Part shown: one piece after another, positions 14,415-23,157 of the stretch
Layout: the number at the start of each line of letters is the position of its first letter
How positions within the stretch are numbered: the first letter of the stretch is position 1
Assembly (NCBI GenBank): GCA_902495155.1
Contig: CABUWD010000012.1
Location: 1-25,472 of the forward strand
Origin: an uncultured Collinsella sp.
GTDB taxonomy: Bacteria; Actinomycetota; Coriobacteriia; Coriobacteriales; Coriobacteriaceae
DNA length: 25,472 nucleotides
Reading direction: 5' to 3'
Position numbers and translations under genes: made by a program
The notes under the pieces: model-generated
Told to the model about the DNA's origin: nothing
Database searches by the model: none
What the model saw: only the letters and a program-made list of their open reading frames with translations

Positions 14415-14429
14415 GTTGTTACCCGAGGG

Positions 14430-14435
14430 GATTGT
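14430..14435 (-). promoter_or_regulatory. Possible -10 box between purL and the terminator
   Basis: The minus strand reads TACAAT here, 5/6 to consensus, with a poor -35. If active, its transcript would begin just before the terminator hairpin and lead into the EamA gene. Weak evidence. Confidence 0.2.
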
Positions 14436-14451
14436 ACCCGATGGGAAAGGT

Positions 14452-17400
14452 TTAAGCGAAGTAGGCTACGCCGCTCTCAAAGATCGGCATGAACTTGTCG
14501 CCGGGGACATGCTCGGGCACGTTGCGGTACAGGTTGTCGCCGCGGCGCTCGGCATGGCCCATCTTGCCCAGGACACGGCCGTCGGGGCTCGTGATGCCCT
14601 CGATGGCGAGTGCGGAGCCGTTGGGGTTGACGGAGAGATCCATGCTGGGCTTGCCGTTCTCGCCCACGTACTGCGTGGCGACCTGGCCGTTGGCGATCAG
14701 CTGGGCGAGCACTTCGTCATTGGCGACAAAGCGGCCCTCGCCGTGGCTGATGGCGACGGTGTAGGGGTCGTCCAGGCTGCACTGCGACAGCCACGGGGAC
14801 AGGTTGGACGAGATGCGGGTGCGCACCAGGCGGCTCTGATGGCGCCCGATGGTGTTGAACGTCAGCGTGGGCGCATCGGGCGTGGCATCGACGATGTCGC
14901 CGTAGGGTACCAGGCCGAGCTTGACCAGGGCCTGGAAGCCGTTGCAGATGCCCAGCATCAGGCCGTCGCGGGCCTTGAGCAGGTCGCGGACTGCCTCGGT
15001 AACCTCGGGAGCACGGAAGAACGCCGTGATGAACTTGGCGGAGCCATCGGGCTCGTCGCCGCCCGAGAAGCCGCCAGGGATCATGACGATCTGGCTTGCA
15101 CGGATGCGGCGGGCAAGTTCGTGGGTGCTCTCGGCGACGGCCTCGGGCGTGAGGTTGTTGATCACGAAGGTGTCGGCCTCGGCGCCGGCGGCGCGGAAGG
15201 CACGGGCACTATCGTACTCGCAGTTGTTGCCGGGGAACACGGGGATGATCACGCGCGGGCGGGCGATCTTGGCGCCGCCGTACACGTGGATATCCTTGGC
15301 ACGGAAGTCGATGGCCTCGACCTCGGGGGTCTCGCCGGCGCTGCGGTAGGCAAAGACGCCCTCGATGCCGCTCTCCCAGGCCTCCTGGAGCTTGGAGAGC
15401 TCGATGACCTCGGAGCCGGTGTCGATGACATAGCCCTCAACGGTGGTGCCCAGAGGCTCGACGACAACGCCGTCGGCGACCTCGGGCAGCTCGGCATCCT
15501 CGGCGAGCTCGACGATAAAGCTGCCATAGAGCGGAGTGAAGAGGCTCTCTACGTCCACGTCCTCGGCGAGCTCGATACCGATCTGGTTGCCGACGCACAT
15601 CTTAAAGAGGCTCTCGGCGCCGCAGCCGTAGCCGGGCGTGGAGACGGCCAGGGCGTCGCCGGCGGCGGTGAGCGCCTCGACAGCGTCAAATGCGGCGAGA
15701 AGCTGCTGGGCATCGGGACGGTAGTCCTCGCCATAGGTGGCGGGGGCGATACGGACAACGCGGTGCGTCAGGCCCTTGAACTCGGGGGAGACGGCGCGGG
15801 CCGCCTTGCCCACGGCGACAGCGAAGCTGATCAGGGTCGGCGGAACGTTGAGCTCGCCGGCCTCGTCCTCAAACGAGCCGCTCATGGAATCCTTGCCGCC
15901 GATGGCGCCGGCACCCAGGTCGACCTGAGCCATAAGGGCGCCCAGGACGGCCGCCATGGGCTTGCCCCAACGCTCGGCCTCGGTGCGCAGGCGCTCGAAG
16001 TACTCCTGGAAGGAGAGGTAGGCGCGCTTGTGCTCAAAGCCGGCGGCAACGAGCTTGGCAATGGACTCGACCACGGACAGGTAGGCGCCCGCAAACTGAT
16101 CGGCCTCCATCAGATAGGGGTTGAAGCCCCATGCCATGGCGCTCGCCGTGGTGGTCTCGCCGTCCACGGGGAACTTGGCGACCATGGCCGAGCTCGGGGT
16201 GAGCTGCGTCTTGCCGCCAAAGGGCATGAGCACGGTCGCGGCACCGATGGTGGAGTCAAAGCGCTCGGAAAGGCCCTTGTTGGAGGCGACGTTGAGGTCG
16301 GTGACAAGCGATGTCATGCGCTCGGCAAGCGTGGTGCCGGCCCAGCTGGGCTGCCACACGCTGCGGGCACAGACGTGGACGACCTGGTGCTTGGGCGCAC
16401 CGTTGGAGTTGAGGAACTCGCGGGACAGATCGACGATGGCGACGCCGTTCCAGGCCATGCGCATGCGCGGCTCAGCGGTAACCTCGGCGATAACGGTTGC
16501 CTCCAGGTTCTCCTCGGCGGCGTAGCCCATGAACTCCTCGACGTCACCGTCGGCGACGGCGCAGGCCATGCGCTCCTGGGACTCGGAAATGGCGAGCTCG
16601 GTGCCGTCAAGACCGTCGTACTTCTTGGTCACGGTATCAAGGTCGACATACAGGCCGTCGGCAAGCTCGCCTACGGCGACCGAGACGCCGCCTGCGCCAA
16701 AGTCGTTGCAGCGCTTGATCAGACGGCAGGCATCGCCGCGGCGGAACAGACGCTGCAGCTTGCGCTCGACCGGGGCGTTGCCCTTCTGGACCTCGGCACC
16801 CGAGGTTTCGATGGACTCGGTGTTCTGGGTCTTGGAGGAGCCAGTGGCACCGCCGATGCCGTCACGGCCGGTGCGGCCGCCCAGCAGGATGATCTTGTCG
16901 GTGGGGGCGGGGCACTCGCGGCGCACGTGGTTTGCCGGGGTAGCGCCCACGACGGCGCCGACCTCCATGCGCTTGGCCACGTAGCCGGGGTGATAGAGCT
17001 CGTTGACCTGGCCGGTGGCAAGGCCGATCTGGTTGCCGTAGCTGGAGTAGCCGGCGGCGGCGGTGGTTACGAGCTTGCGCTGCGGCAGCTTGCCCTCGAG
17101 CGTCTCGGACACGGGGACGGTGGGGTCGCCGGCGCCGGTGACACGCATGGCCTGGTACACGTAGCTGCGGCCCGACAGCGGGTCGCGGATGGCACCGCCC
17201 ACGCAGGTGGCGGCACCGCCGAAGGGCTCGATCTCGGTCGGGTGGTTGTGGGTCTCGTTCTTAAACAGGAACAGCCAGTCCTGGTCCTCGCCGTCGACAT
17301 CGACCTTCACCTTGACGGTGCAGGCGTTGATCTCCTCGGATTCGTCGACATCGGTCATGACTCCGGTCTTCTTGAGGTACTTGGCGCCGATGGTGCCCAT

Positions 17401-18198
17401 GTCCATGAGGCAGACGGGCTTGGCGTCGCGACCGAGCTCGTGGCGCATCTCCATGTAGCGGTCGAAGGCCTGCTGCACCACGGCGTCATCGATCGTCACG
17501 TCATCCAGGACGGTGCCGAAGGTGGTGTGGCGGCAGTGGTCGGACCAGTAGGTGTCGATCACGCGGATCTCGGTGATGGTGGGGTCGCGGTCCTCATCGC
17601 GGAAGTACTGCTGGCAGAAGGCGATGTCCGCCTCGTCCATGGCAAGGCCGCGATCGGCGATAAAGGCGGCAAGGCCGGCCTCGTCGAGCTCGCGGAAGCC
17701 GTCGAGCACCTCGACGGGCTGGGGCTCGGGGGTCTCCATGTACAGCGTCTCGGGCAAGTCGAGCGAGGCGATGCGCGCCTCGACGGGGTTCACCACGTAG
17801 TGCTTGATGGCCTTGATGGCGGCTTCGTCCAGAGCGCCCGAGATCATATAGACCTTGGCGGAGCGCACGGCGGGGCGCTCGCCCTGGCTGATGAGCTGCA
17901 CGCACTCGCTGGCGGAGTCGGCGCGCTGGTCAAACTGGCCAGGCAGGAATTCGACGGCAAAGACGGCACCATCGCTTGCGGGGAGCTCGTCGTAGGTCAC
18001 ATCGACCTGGGGCTCGCTAAAGACGGTCGGCACGCAGGAGCGGAAAAGCTCCTCGTCGATGCCCTCGACGTCGTAGCGGTTGATGATCCTCAGGGCCTCG
18101 ATGCCCTTGATGCCGAGAATCTCGGTCAGCTCGCCCTTGAGCTGCTGAGCCTCGACGTCGAACCCGGGTTTCTTCTCCACGTAGATACGAGAGACCAT
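14452..18198 (-). CDS. purL: Phosphoribosylformylglycinamidine synthase, single-chain
   Basis: The ATG at 18198 follows AGGAAGGCAGGA; the longer frame to 18306 adds 36 residues with no family character. The 1248-residue protein carries out the fourth step of purine synthesis, turning FGAR, ATP and glutamine into FGAM. It is the fused form: a PurS-like N-terminal part (MVSRIYVEKKPGFD), two synthase halves (ATP and substrate motifs near YWSDHCRHTTF, KNETHNHPTEIEPFGGAATC and GGKDSMSG), and a C-terminal glutaminase (about 990-1248) with nucleophile Cys in LMLGICNGFQ and His in SHGEGRF. The length matches the clostridial-type single-chain enzyme. No other pur genes flank it. It is divergent from the antiporter and ends in a strong terminator. 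The long open frame on the opposite strand is treated as a codon-bias shadow. Confidence 0.97.
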   Translation of the reverse strand: MVSRIYVEKKPGFDVEAQQLKGELTEILGIKGIEALRIINRYDVEGIDEELFRSCVPTVFSEPQVDVTYDELPASDGAVFAVEFLPGQFDQRADSASECVQLISQGERPAVRSAKVYMISGALDEAAIKAIKHYVVNPVEARIASLDLPETLYMETPEPQPVEVLDGFRELDEAGLAAFIADRGLAMDEADIAFCQQYFRDEDRDPTITEIRVIDTYWSDHCRHTTFGTVLDDVTIDDAVVQQAFDRYMEMRHELGRDAKPVCLMDMGTIGAKYLKKTGVMTDVDESEEINACTVKVKVDVDGEDQDWLFLFKNETHNHPTEIEPFGGAATCVGGAIRDPLSGRSYVYQAMRVTGAGDPTVPVSETLEGKLPQRKLVTTAAAGYSSYGNQIGLATGQVNELYHPGYVAKRMEVGAVVGATPANHVRRECPAPTDKIILLGGRTGRDGIGGATGSSKTQNTESIETSGAEVQKGNAPVERKLQRLFRRGDACRLIKRCNDFGAGGVSVAVGELADGLYVDLDTVTKKYDGLDGTELAISESQERMACAVADGDVEEFMGYAAEENLEATVIAEVTAEPRMRMAWNGVAIVDLSREFLNSNGAPKHQVVHVCARSVWQPSWAGTTLAERMTSLVTDLNVASNKGLSERFDSTIGAATVLMPFGGKTQLTPSSAMVAKFPVDGETTTASAMAWGFNPYLMEADQFAGAYLSVVESIAKLVAAGFEHKRAYLSFQEYFERLRTEAERWGKPMAAVLGALMAQVDLGAGAIGGKDSMSGSFEDEAGELNVPPTLISFAVAVGKAARAVSPEFKGLTHRVVRIAPATYGEDYRPDAQQLLAAFDAVEALTAAGDALAVSTPGYGCGAESLFKMCVGNQIGIELAEDVDVESLFTPLYGSFIVELAEDAELPEVADGVVVEPLGTTVEGYVIDTGSEVIELSKLQEAWESGIEGVFAYRSAGETPEVEAIDFRAKDIHVYGGAKIARPRVIIPVFPGNNCEYDSARAFRAAGAEADTFVINNLTPEAVAESTHELARRIRASQIVMIPGGFSGGDEPDGSAKFITAFFRAPEVTEAVRDLLKARDGLMLGICNGFQALVKLGLVPYGDIVDATPDAPTLTFNTIGRHQSRLVRTRISSNLSPWLSQCSLDDPYTVAISHGEGRFVANDEVLAQLIANGQVATQYVGENGKPSMDLSVNPNGSALAIEGITSPDGRVLGKMGHAERRGDNLYRNVPEHVPGDKFMPIFESGVAYFA

Positions 18199-18382
18199 TG
18201 GTTCCTGCCTTCCTGATCGGTTGGGCGTACGGTACGGTATGCGGCAGCGGTCGGTTTGCGGGGTCTGCCCTGCGGTCGCCTTGAGCCACATGTTTGTAAA
18301 CCTCACTATGATACGACAGCTCGCGGCGCGTTGAGGACGGCGAGGGTGCTACAGTGATGCGCAAACAAGAGAAAGGCATCAC

Positions 18383-19945
18383 ATGGCATTCGTTTCACTC
18401 GCCATCATCGCGCTCGTGGCCTTTGCAAGCCCCTTCATCGCCTCGGCGATTCCCGGAAAGCCCGTTCCCGAAACGGTCTTTTTGCTCGTGTTCGGCGCGG
18501 TGCTGGGACCCCATATGCTTGGCGTCATCCATGTAGATGCCGAGGTCTCGCTCGTGTCAGAGCTCGGTCTGGCATTTTTGTTCCTGCTTGCCGGCTTTGA
18601 GATCGATCCCAAGAACATCACGGGCGTCGAGGGCCGCTACGGTATGGCCACGTGGGCTGTCACATTTTGTATCGCCTGGCTCGCCGTGCGCTTTACCCCG
18701 TGGTTCTCGGTCAGCCATTTCGACGGTATCGCTGTGACGCTCGCCTTGACCTCGACGGCGCTTGGGGCGCTCATGCCCATCTTGCGCGAGCGGTTGCTTG
18801 CCGGAACGCGCGTCGGTGATTCGATTCTTGCCTATGGTACGTGGGGCGAGCTCGGCCCCGTGCTCGCCATGTCGGTACTGCTGTCTGCCCGTACGGGCAT
18901 CGAGACGCTGCTGATCTTGGGCTTATTTGCCGCCGTGTGCGTGCTGCTTGCCGTGGTCCCCAGCCGCTCCAAACGCGTCGGCAGCCGCTTCTTTGCGTTT
19001 GTCGAGGAGCGCGCCGATACCACGTCGCAGACGTTCGTACGCCTGACAGTGCTTATTTTGGTCACGCTCGTGGCGTTCTCGGCCATCTTTAGCCTCGATA
19101 TCGTATTGGGCGCTTTTGCCGCCGGCTTTGTCCTGCGCTATATCATCCCCGAGGGCAACCATACGCTTGAGACCAAGCTCGACGGCCTGGCCTACGGCTT
19201 TTTGATCCCGGTGTTCTTTACCGTGTCGGGCGCTAAGATCGACCTGACGGCCGTGGTGTCGCGCCCCGGGCTGCTCGTGGGCTTTATCTTGGCGCTGCTG
19301 ATCATTCGTGCCGTGCCCATTCTCATCTCTATGAGCATTTGTCCCGTGACGCGCGATGTGTCGGCGTATGGCCGCATTACCGTGGCGCTCTACTGCACCA
19401 CGGCGCTGCCGATCATCGTTGCCGTAACGAGCGTGGCCGTCAACGCGGGCGCGCTGTCGCAAGATATTGCGTCGGTCATGGTTGCCGCCGGTGCCATCAC
19501 GGTGTTCTTGATGCCATTGCTCGCGCAGCTCTTCTACCGCGTGGTCGACGCCGCGCCGGTCGCCGCCGTGGCAGAGGTTGCCGAGCATCCATCCGATGCA
19601 CTTGACATCCTGCGCGCCCATCACGATTTGGCGAGCCTGCTCGCACGCGAGCACGAGCTGCTGACCTCACATGGCCATGGTCGCGTATTCGAGGGCCTGC
19701 CTACGCTCGATACGATTGCCGAGCGTCTTTCCGCCGAGGCGGCGAGCGGCCACATCGATGCCCGCATCGTGGACGCGGCGCGTCTTCTTGCCGATAAGAC
19801 CTATGGTGATGAGGTTGACCCGTCCGAGCTGACTCCGCGTGAGCGCCGCCGCCTTGAGCGCGCCAAGCTCGCCGTACACGAATACCGCCGCCGCATGCTG
19901 GAGCTCTACGCGCGCGATGAAGCCCAGGACGACGACGGCAAGTAG
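18383..19945 (+). CDS. CPA2-family cation:proton antiporter
   Basis: The ATG at 18383 follows GAGAAAGG. The 520-residue protein has about twelve membrane spans in residues 1-395 with the Kef/Na+:H+ exchanger pattern: IPGKPVPETVFLLVFGAVLGPHMLGVI, LGLAFLFLLAGFEIDPK, TSTALGALMPILRE, DIVLGAFAAGFVLRYIIPEG and IPVFFTVSGAKIDL. It should exchange Na+ or K+ for protons. The last 125 residues (about 395-520) are a charged cytoplasmic tail, first with DALDILRAHHDLASLLAREHELL and then Arg/Glu-rich helices (ELTPRERRRLERAKLAVHEYRRRM). No TrkA-N (RCK) nucleotide-binding fold is visible. The tail may be regulatory or a coiled coil. It forms a single-gene unit with a terminator 38 bases after the stop. Confidence 0.92.
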   Translation: MAFVSLAIIALVAFASPFIASAIPGKPVPETVFLLVFGAVLGPHMLGVIHVDAEVSLVSELGLAFLFLLAGFEIDPKNITGVEGRYGMATWAVTFCIAWLAVRFTPWFSVSHFDGIAVTLALTSTALGALMPILRERLLAGTRVGDSILAYGTWGELGPVLAMSVLLSARTGIETLLILGLFAAVCVLLAVVPSRSKRVGSRFFAFVEERADTTSQTFVRLTVLILVTLVAFSAIFSLDIVLGAFAAGFVLRYIIPEGNHTLETKLDGLAYGFLIPVFFTVSGAKIDLTAVVSRPGLLVGFILALLIIRAVPILISMSICPVTRDVSAYGRITVALYCTTALPIIVAVTSVAVNAGALSQDIASVMVAAGAITVFLMPLLAQLFYRVVDAAPVAAVAEVAEHPSDALDILRAHHDLASLLAREHELLTSHGHGRVFEGLPTLDTIAERLSAEAASGHIDARIVDAARLLADKTYGDEVDPSELTPRERRRLERAKLAVHEYRRRMLELYARDEAQDDDGK

Positions 19946-19983
19946 CAAGGAATGTCGGGATACGGGTTCCGTCCAAATAATAG

Positions 19984-20025
19984 AAGGCGCGCTGCCTGCG
20001 GTTGATGCGGACAGCGCGCCTTTTG
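19984..20025. terminator. Terminator between the antiporter and SDR genes (bidirectional)
   Basis: AAGGCGCGCTG (19984-19994) pairs perfectly with CAGCGCGCCTT (20012-20022), 17-base loop, followed by TTT on the plus strand. It serves the antiporter and may also stop minus-strand transcription from the SDR gene. Confidence 0.78.
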
Positions 20026-20066
20026 CGTTGAACTCTGTTGAGGTTCGAAGCCGAAACTTTCGACCT

Positions 20067-20816
20067 TTAGGAGCGGGCTGCCCCGTCGACGGGGAGGATG
20101 GCGCCCGTGACATAGGAGGACATGTCGCTCGCAAGGAAAACGAAGGCGTTGGCAACGTCCTCGGGCTCGCCCATGCGACCGAGCGGAATAGTGGCGATGA
20201 TGGGCTTGATGGCCTCTTCGGGCAGGTTGGCGACCATATCGGTCTTGGTTACGCCTGGGGCAACGGCGTTGACGCGAATGCCCATGGGGGCGAGCTCGCG
20301 CGAGAGCGACTGGACCATGCCGTTGACGGCAAACTTAGACGTGGGGTAGCCGACGCCAGAGGGCTGGCCGTACTTGGCGACCATCGAGCTTGTGGTAGTG
20401 ATGGTGCCGCCGTGGCCGGCCTCGGTCATGATCTTGGCGGCAGCCTGGTGACCGTTAAAGACGGCGACGACGTTGAGGTCCATAACTTTGGCGAACTCCT
20501 CGGCTGTATAGTCCAAAAGGGGTGAGCGCTGGGAGATTCCGGCGTTGTTGACGACCGTATCGAGACCGCCCATATCGGCTGCAGCCTGGGTAAAGGCCTC
20601 GGTCACGGCTTCGAGTGAGGTGAGGTCGCAGGAGCGACCCCAGACCTTGGCGTCGGGATAGACGGCTGTCAGCTTCTCAACGGCCGCATCGGCGGTCTCC
20701 TGACGCGAGCCAAAGACGGTGACGGTGGCACCCTCCTCGATAAAGCGGCAGGCGATGGCATAGCCGATACCGCGCGTGCCTCCGGTGATGATTGCTTTCT
20801 TGCCCTCGAGCAACAT
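20067..20816 (-). CDS. Short-chain dehydrogenase/reductase (FabG-like)
   Basis: The ATG at 20816 has GGAGG seven bases upstream; the longer frame adds residues without family character. The 249-residue protein is a classical SDR with a Rossmann fold. It has the glycine motif T11-GGTRGIG-18, NNAG at 90-93, N115, and the catalytic Ser 143/144, Tyr157, Lys161 (YPTSK). Arg15 and Arg38 (FGSRQ) near the cofactor end favour NADP(H). The ending MSSYVTGAILPVDG is usual for the family. Such enzymes reduce 3-oxoacyl-ACP, sugars or steroids. It is not the 7-beta-hydroxysteroid dehydrogenase known from Collinsella aerofaciens as I remember it, since the N terminus and active-site context differ. A stand-alone gene with no fatty-acid genes nearby, so the substrate is undefined. 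Confidence 0.9.
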   Translation of the reverse strand: MLLEGKKAIITGGTRGIGYAIACRFIEEGATVTVFGSRQETADAAVEKLTAVYPDAKVWGRSCDLTSLEAVTEAFTQAAADMGGLDTVVNNAGISQRSPLLDYTAEEFAKVMDLNVVAVFNGHQAAAKIMTEAGHGGTITTTSSMVAKYGQPSGVGYPTSKFAVNGMVQSLSRELAPMGIRVNAVAPGVTKTDMVANLPEEAIKPIIATIPLGRMGEPEDVANAFVFLASDMSSYVTGAILPVDGAARS

Positions 20817-20970
20817 GGTGCCTCCATTCTTCGGGGGTGGACGTACGCAGCACAGGATAGCGGCGGACAAAAGCAAACATGCCTGCTTATCGGTGAGCGG
20901 TATCCCTGGTTGACACCGAACGGTCAAATTGTTCAAACGCGGATCGCGTCAATGCGCCCCGAGCGTTCAA

Positions 20971-21008
20971 ATAAAAGGGCTCCCGTCCAAGACCAGACGG
21001 GAGCCCTT
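20971..21008 (-). terminator. Terminator after hom
   Basis: AAGGGCTCCCGTC (20975-20987) pairs perfectly with GACGGGAGCCCTT (20996-21008), 8-base loop. On the minus strand it is followed by TTTTATTTG, so it terminates hom. Confidence 0.88.
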
Positions 21009-21039
21009 CGAGCAAATGCGTTGTGGGGTGTAAACCGAA

Positions 21040-22383
21040 CTAGTTGGCCATGACGCCTTCGGTCCAGGCCTCAACGTCCTCGATGCGCAGGACGTTGGCG
21101 ACCTCGGCCACGCAGTCGACGCTGGCAAGCTCCGCGGCGGCAGCCTGGACGTCCTTCTCGAGTGCGCGGTGCGTCAGGAAGATGACCGAGCAGGCATCGC
21201 TGACACCCGACTTGCCGTCCTCGACTTGGTTGATGAGCGAGATCGAAATGTTGTGCTTGGCAAAGATGTCGACCGTCTCGGACAGGGCGCCCACGCGGTC
21301 GGCGACCTTCAGGCGCACATAGTACTTGGTCTGGAGCTCGTCCATGGGCTTAAAGGCGAGGTTGTGACCATAGGGCTCAATCTCGGGCAGCGGAGCCACG
21401 CCCCGGCTGATCTGCTCGGAGAGCGACAGGATATCGCCCACGACGGCGCTCGCGGTGGGGAAGGAGCCTGCGCCGGCACCGTAGAACATGGTCTCGCCCA
21501 CGGCATCGCCCACTACGTAAACAGCGTTCATGGCGCCGTTGACCTTGGCAAGCATGTGGTCGGCGGGGATCAGCGTGGGATGCACGCGGACGTCGACGCC
21601 GGCGTCGGTGTTGCGGGCGATGCCGAGCAGCTTAATGGTGTAGCCGAGCTCGCGGGCCTGGGCAATGTCCTCGGCGCCGATGGTACGGATACCCTGCTGG
21701 TAGACATCGTCGGTGGTCACGCGGGTGCCAAAGCCGATGGAAGCGAGGATTGCCGTCTTGCTGGCGGCGTCGAAGCCGTCGACGTCGGCGGACGGGTCGG
21801 CCTCGGCATAGCCCTTTGCCTGGGCGTCGGCGAGCACGTCAGCGTAATCGGCGCCCTCGGCGTCCATGCGCGACAGGATGTAGTTGGTGGTGCCGTTGAG
21901 AATGCCAGCGATGGTCAGGATCGTGTTGCCCACCAGGTCGTGCTCGAGCGTGCTCACGATGGGGATGCCACCGCCGCAGCTGGCCTCGCACTTAATCTGC
22001 ACGCCGCACGCGCGCGCCTTCTCGGCGAGCGTCTCGACATGACGGCCCAGCAGGGCCTTGTTGGCAGAGACGACATGCTTGCCGTTCTCGAAGGCAGTGG
22101 TGAAGATCTCGGTTGCGGGGTGCTCGCCGCCGATGAGCTCGACGACGATGTCGACGGCGGGGTCGGTGACGACATCGTGCCAGTCGCTCGTAAAGGCCTC
22201 GCGCTCAATGCCTGCCGCCTCGGCCTGCTCCCAGGCAAGCGCGCAGGCGCGGGTCAGCTTAAGGTCGATGCCGTAGGCTGCCAGGTACTCATCGTGGTGG
22301 CTCTTGATCAGACGGGCCACGCCGCCGCCGACGGTTCCCAGACCGATGAGGCCGACGTTCACGGTGCGCAGGGGTTCGCTCAT
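21040..22383 (-). CDS. hom: Homoserine dehydrogenase with C-terminal ACT domain
   Basis: The ATG at 22383 follows AAGGAG. The 447-residue enzyme reduces aspartate semialdehyde to homoserine with NAD(P)H, the branch towards threonine, methionine and isoleucine. Domains in order: NAD(P)-binding (about 7-135) with GLIGLGTVGGG and SANKALLGRH; the catalytic and dimerisation domain with GILNGTTNYIL and the family signature GYAEADPSADVDGFDAASK; and the ACT domain (about 355-435) with YYVRLKVADRVGALSETVDIFAKHNISI, which usually gives feedback inhibition by threonine. It is full length, with no kinase fused. A possible -10 (TAGAAT on the minus strand, 22438-22443) lies about 55 bases upstream. It is transcribed alone, with its terminator close after the stop. 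Confidence 0.96.
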   Translation of the reverse strand: MSEPLRTVNVGLIGLGTVGGGVARLIKSHHDEYLAAYGIDLKLTRACALAWEQAEAAGIEREAFTSDWHDVVTDPAVDIVVELIGGEHPATEIFTTAFENGKHVVSANKALLGRHVETLAEKARACGVQIKCEASCGGGIPIVSTLEHDLVGNTILTIAGILNGTTNYILSRMDAEGADYADVLADAQAKGYAEADPSADVDGFDAASKTAILASIGFGTRVTTDDVYQQGIRTIGAEDIAQARELGYTIKLLGIARNTDAGVDVRVHPTLIPADHMLAKVNGAMNAVYVVGDAVGETMFYGAGAGSFPTASAVVGDILSLSEQISRGVAPLPEIEPYGHNLAFKPMDELQTKYYVRLKVADRVGALSETVDIFAKHNISISLINQVEDGKSGVSDACSVIFLTHRALEKDVQAAAAELASVDCVAEVANVLRIEDVEAWTEGVMAN

Positions 22384-22437
22384 AGATAGCTCCTTCGTGC
22401 ATCTTATGGATGGAATAACCGCTTAAAGGTTGAGTGC

Positions 22438-22443
22438 ATTCTA
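22438..22443 (-). promoter_or_regulatory. Possible -10 box for hom
   Basis: TAGAAT on the minus strand, 5/6 to consensus, at a suitable distance from the start codon at 22383. The -35 region is weak. Assigned by eye. Confidence 0.3.
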
Positions 22444-22584
22444 GCGTGAACCGAGGGCGCGTGCTCGCCAGTTAACAGGAGTCGCACAAAACGGCACCCC
22501 CGAAACGCTGCGGAAACATTGGAAACACGCTCGCTACAAACGAACTTCCGTAACAAACTGTCAACGTTTGCACCATAAGGTTTG

Positions 22585-22886
22585 CCCTGTGCGACTGGGG
22601 CATGCAGGCGCTCGTCGGCCCCGTCACCACCGGTGCCGCCGTCGCCGTCTCGGGCGAGATCGCCGATGCCTTTGCCGAGCAGGCCAAGGCATCCAAGCTC
22701 GACATCGTCGATACCGAGACCTTTAAGGACGACTCCTCCACGAGCTTTATCAACCAGCCGACCAAGGCCATGCGCAAGATCAAGATCGAGGGCCTGACGG
22801 GCGAGCTGACGTGGAACGACAAGGGCCAGGTTGAAAAGCCCGCTACGGCATATGTGATTCAGGGCGGCAAGTACATCGCCGCCTAG
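22585..22886 (+). pseudogene. Internally deleted remnant of a LivJ-type binding protein
   Basis: The frame reads as three pieces of the LivJ protein encoded just downstream, joined in frame. The first piece, DWGMQALVGPVTTGAAVAVS, matches LivJ residues 110-130. The second, GEIADAFAEQAKASKLDIVD and on to NQPTKA, matches 197-234. The third, MRKIKIEGLTGELTWNDKGQ to the end, matches 358-395. About 66 and 123 residues are missing at the two joins. The signal peptide and first 109 residues are also absent, and no ribosome site precedes the ATG at 22602. The pieces differ from LivJ at many positions, so this is the decayed trace of an older paralogue, not a recent copy. It could not bind amino acids. 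Homology begins near 22585 with CCCTG just before GACTGGGGC. Confidence 0.82.
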
Positions 22887-22944
22887 GTGCGTACAAAACG
22901 CGACCGGTGAGGCTGTTTTAATCAGGGCAGGGGCGCTTGTAACA

Positions 22945-23100
22945 GAATGGAAATATTACTTTCACACAATAAAGTGTCTAAACTGTATAAACCGATAGAA
23001 ATACGCATAATTATGGATAAATGGACAAAGCAAAAGAAAAGTTGAAATAATCGCCACTTTTCTCAACTAAAGCGTCTACTATTTTGCGAACGCCGAACAC
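22945..23100 (+). promoter_or_regulatory. AT-rich promoter region of the liv operon
   Basis: About 130 AT-rich bases in a GC-rich genome, between the remnant and livJ. They contain dyads: ACAC-AATAAA-GTGT (22964-22977) and AGAAAAGT, 13 bases, ACTTTTCT (23035-23063). Possible -10 boxes are TATAAA (22986-22991) and TACTAT (23077-23082); neither has a good -35 at ideal spacing. The promoter of livJ almost certainly lies here, but I cannot fix the start point. Confidence 0.5.
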
Positions 23101-23115
23101 GGCGAAGGATGGCCT

Positions 23116-23136
23116 GTCGGGTAACCGAAACCCGAC
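23116..23136 (+). promoter_or_regulatory. Leader hairpin before livJ
   Basis: GTCGGGT (23116-23122) pairs perfectly with ACCCGAC (23130-23136), 7-base loop, in the presumed livJ leader. It lies about 10 bases before the GAGAGGAG ribosome site. It may protect the mRNA end or affect translation. No T-tract, so not a terminator. Confidence 0.45.
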
Positions 23137-23157
23137 GAGATTTGAGAGGAGAGCCGC

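Noticed and set aside
14413..18216. A 1267-codon open frame on the plus strand opposite purL
   Set aside because: It mirrors purL codon for codon. Strong GC codon bias leaves the opposite frame free of stops, the protein is a low-complexity Gly/Ala/Asp/Leu mix without domains, and the purL motifs are unmistakable.
18199..18382. Possible purine riboswitch before purL
   Set aside because: The purL leader shows none of the conserved purine-aptamer loop sequences and no terminator hairpin; only weak -10-like hexamers were seen.
20067..20816. SDR gene as the Collinsella bile-acid 7-beta-hydroxysteroid dehydrogenase
   Set aside because: The N-terminal glycine motif context, active-site region and C terminus are FabG-like and do not fit the 7-beta enzyme as I remember it.
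21169..22389. A 406-codon open frame on the plus strand opposite hom
   Set aside because: Same codon-bias shadow. It has no ribosome site and no recognisable motif, while hom is full length and has its own terminator.
22387..22584. Possible T-box or amino-acid leader before hom or the liv remnant
   Set aside because: I saw no T-box core (AGGGTGG-type) sequence, no run of regulatory codons and no strong terminator/antiterminator pair.
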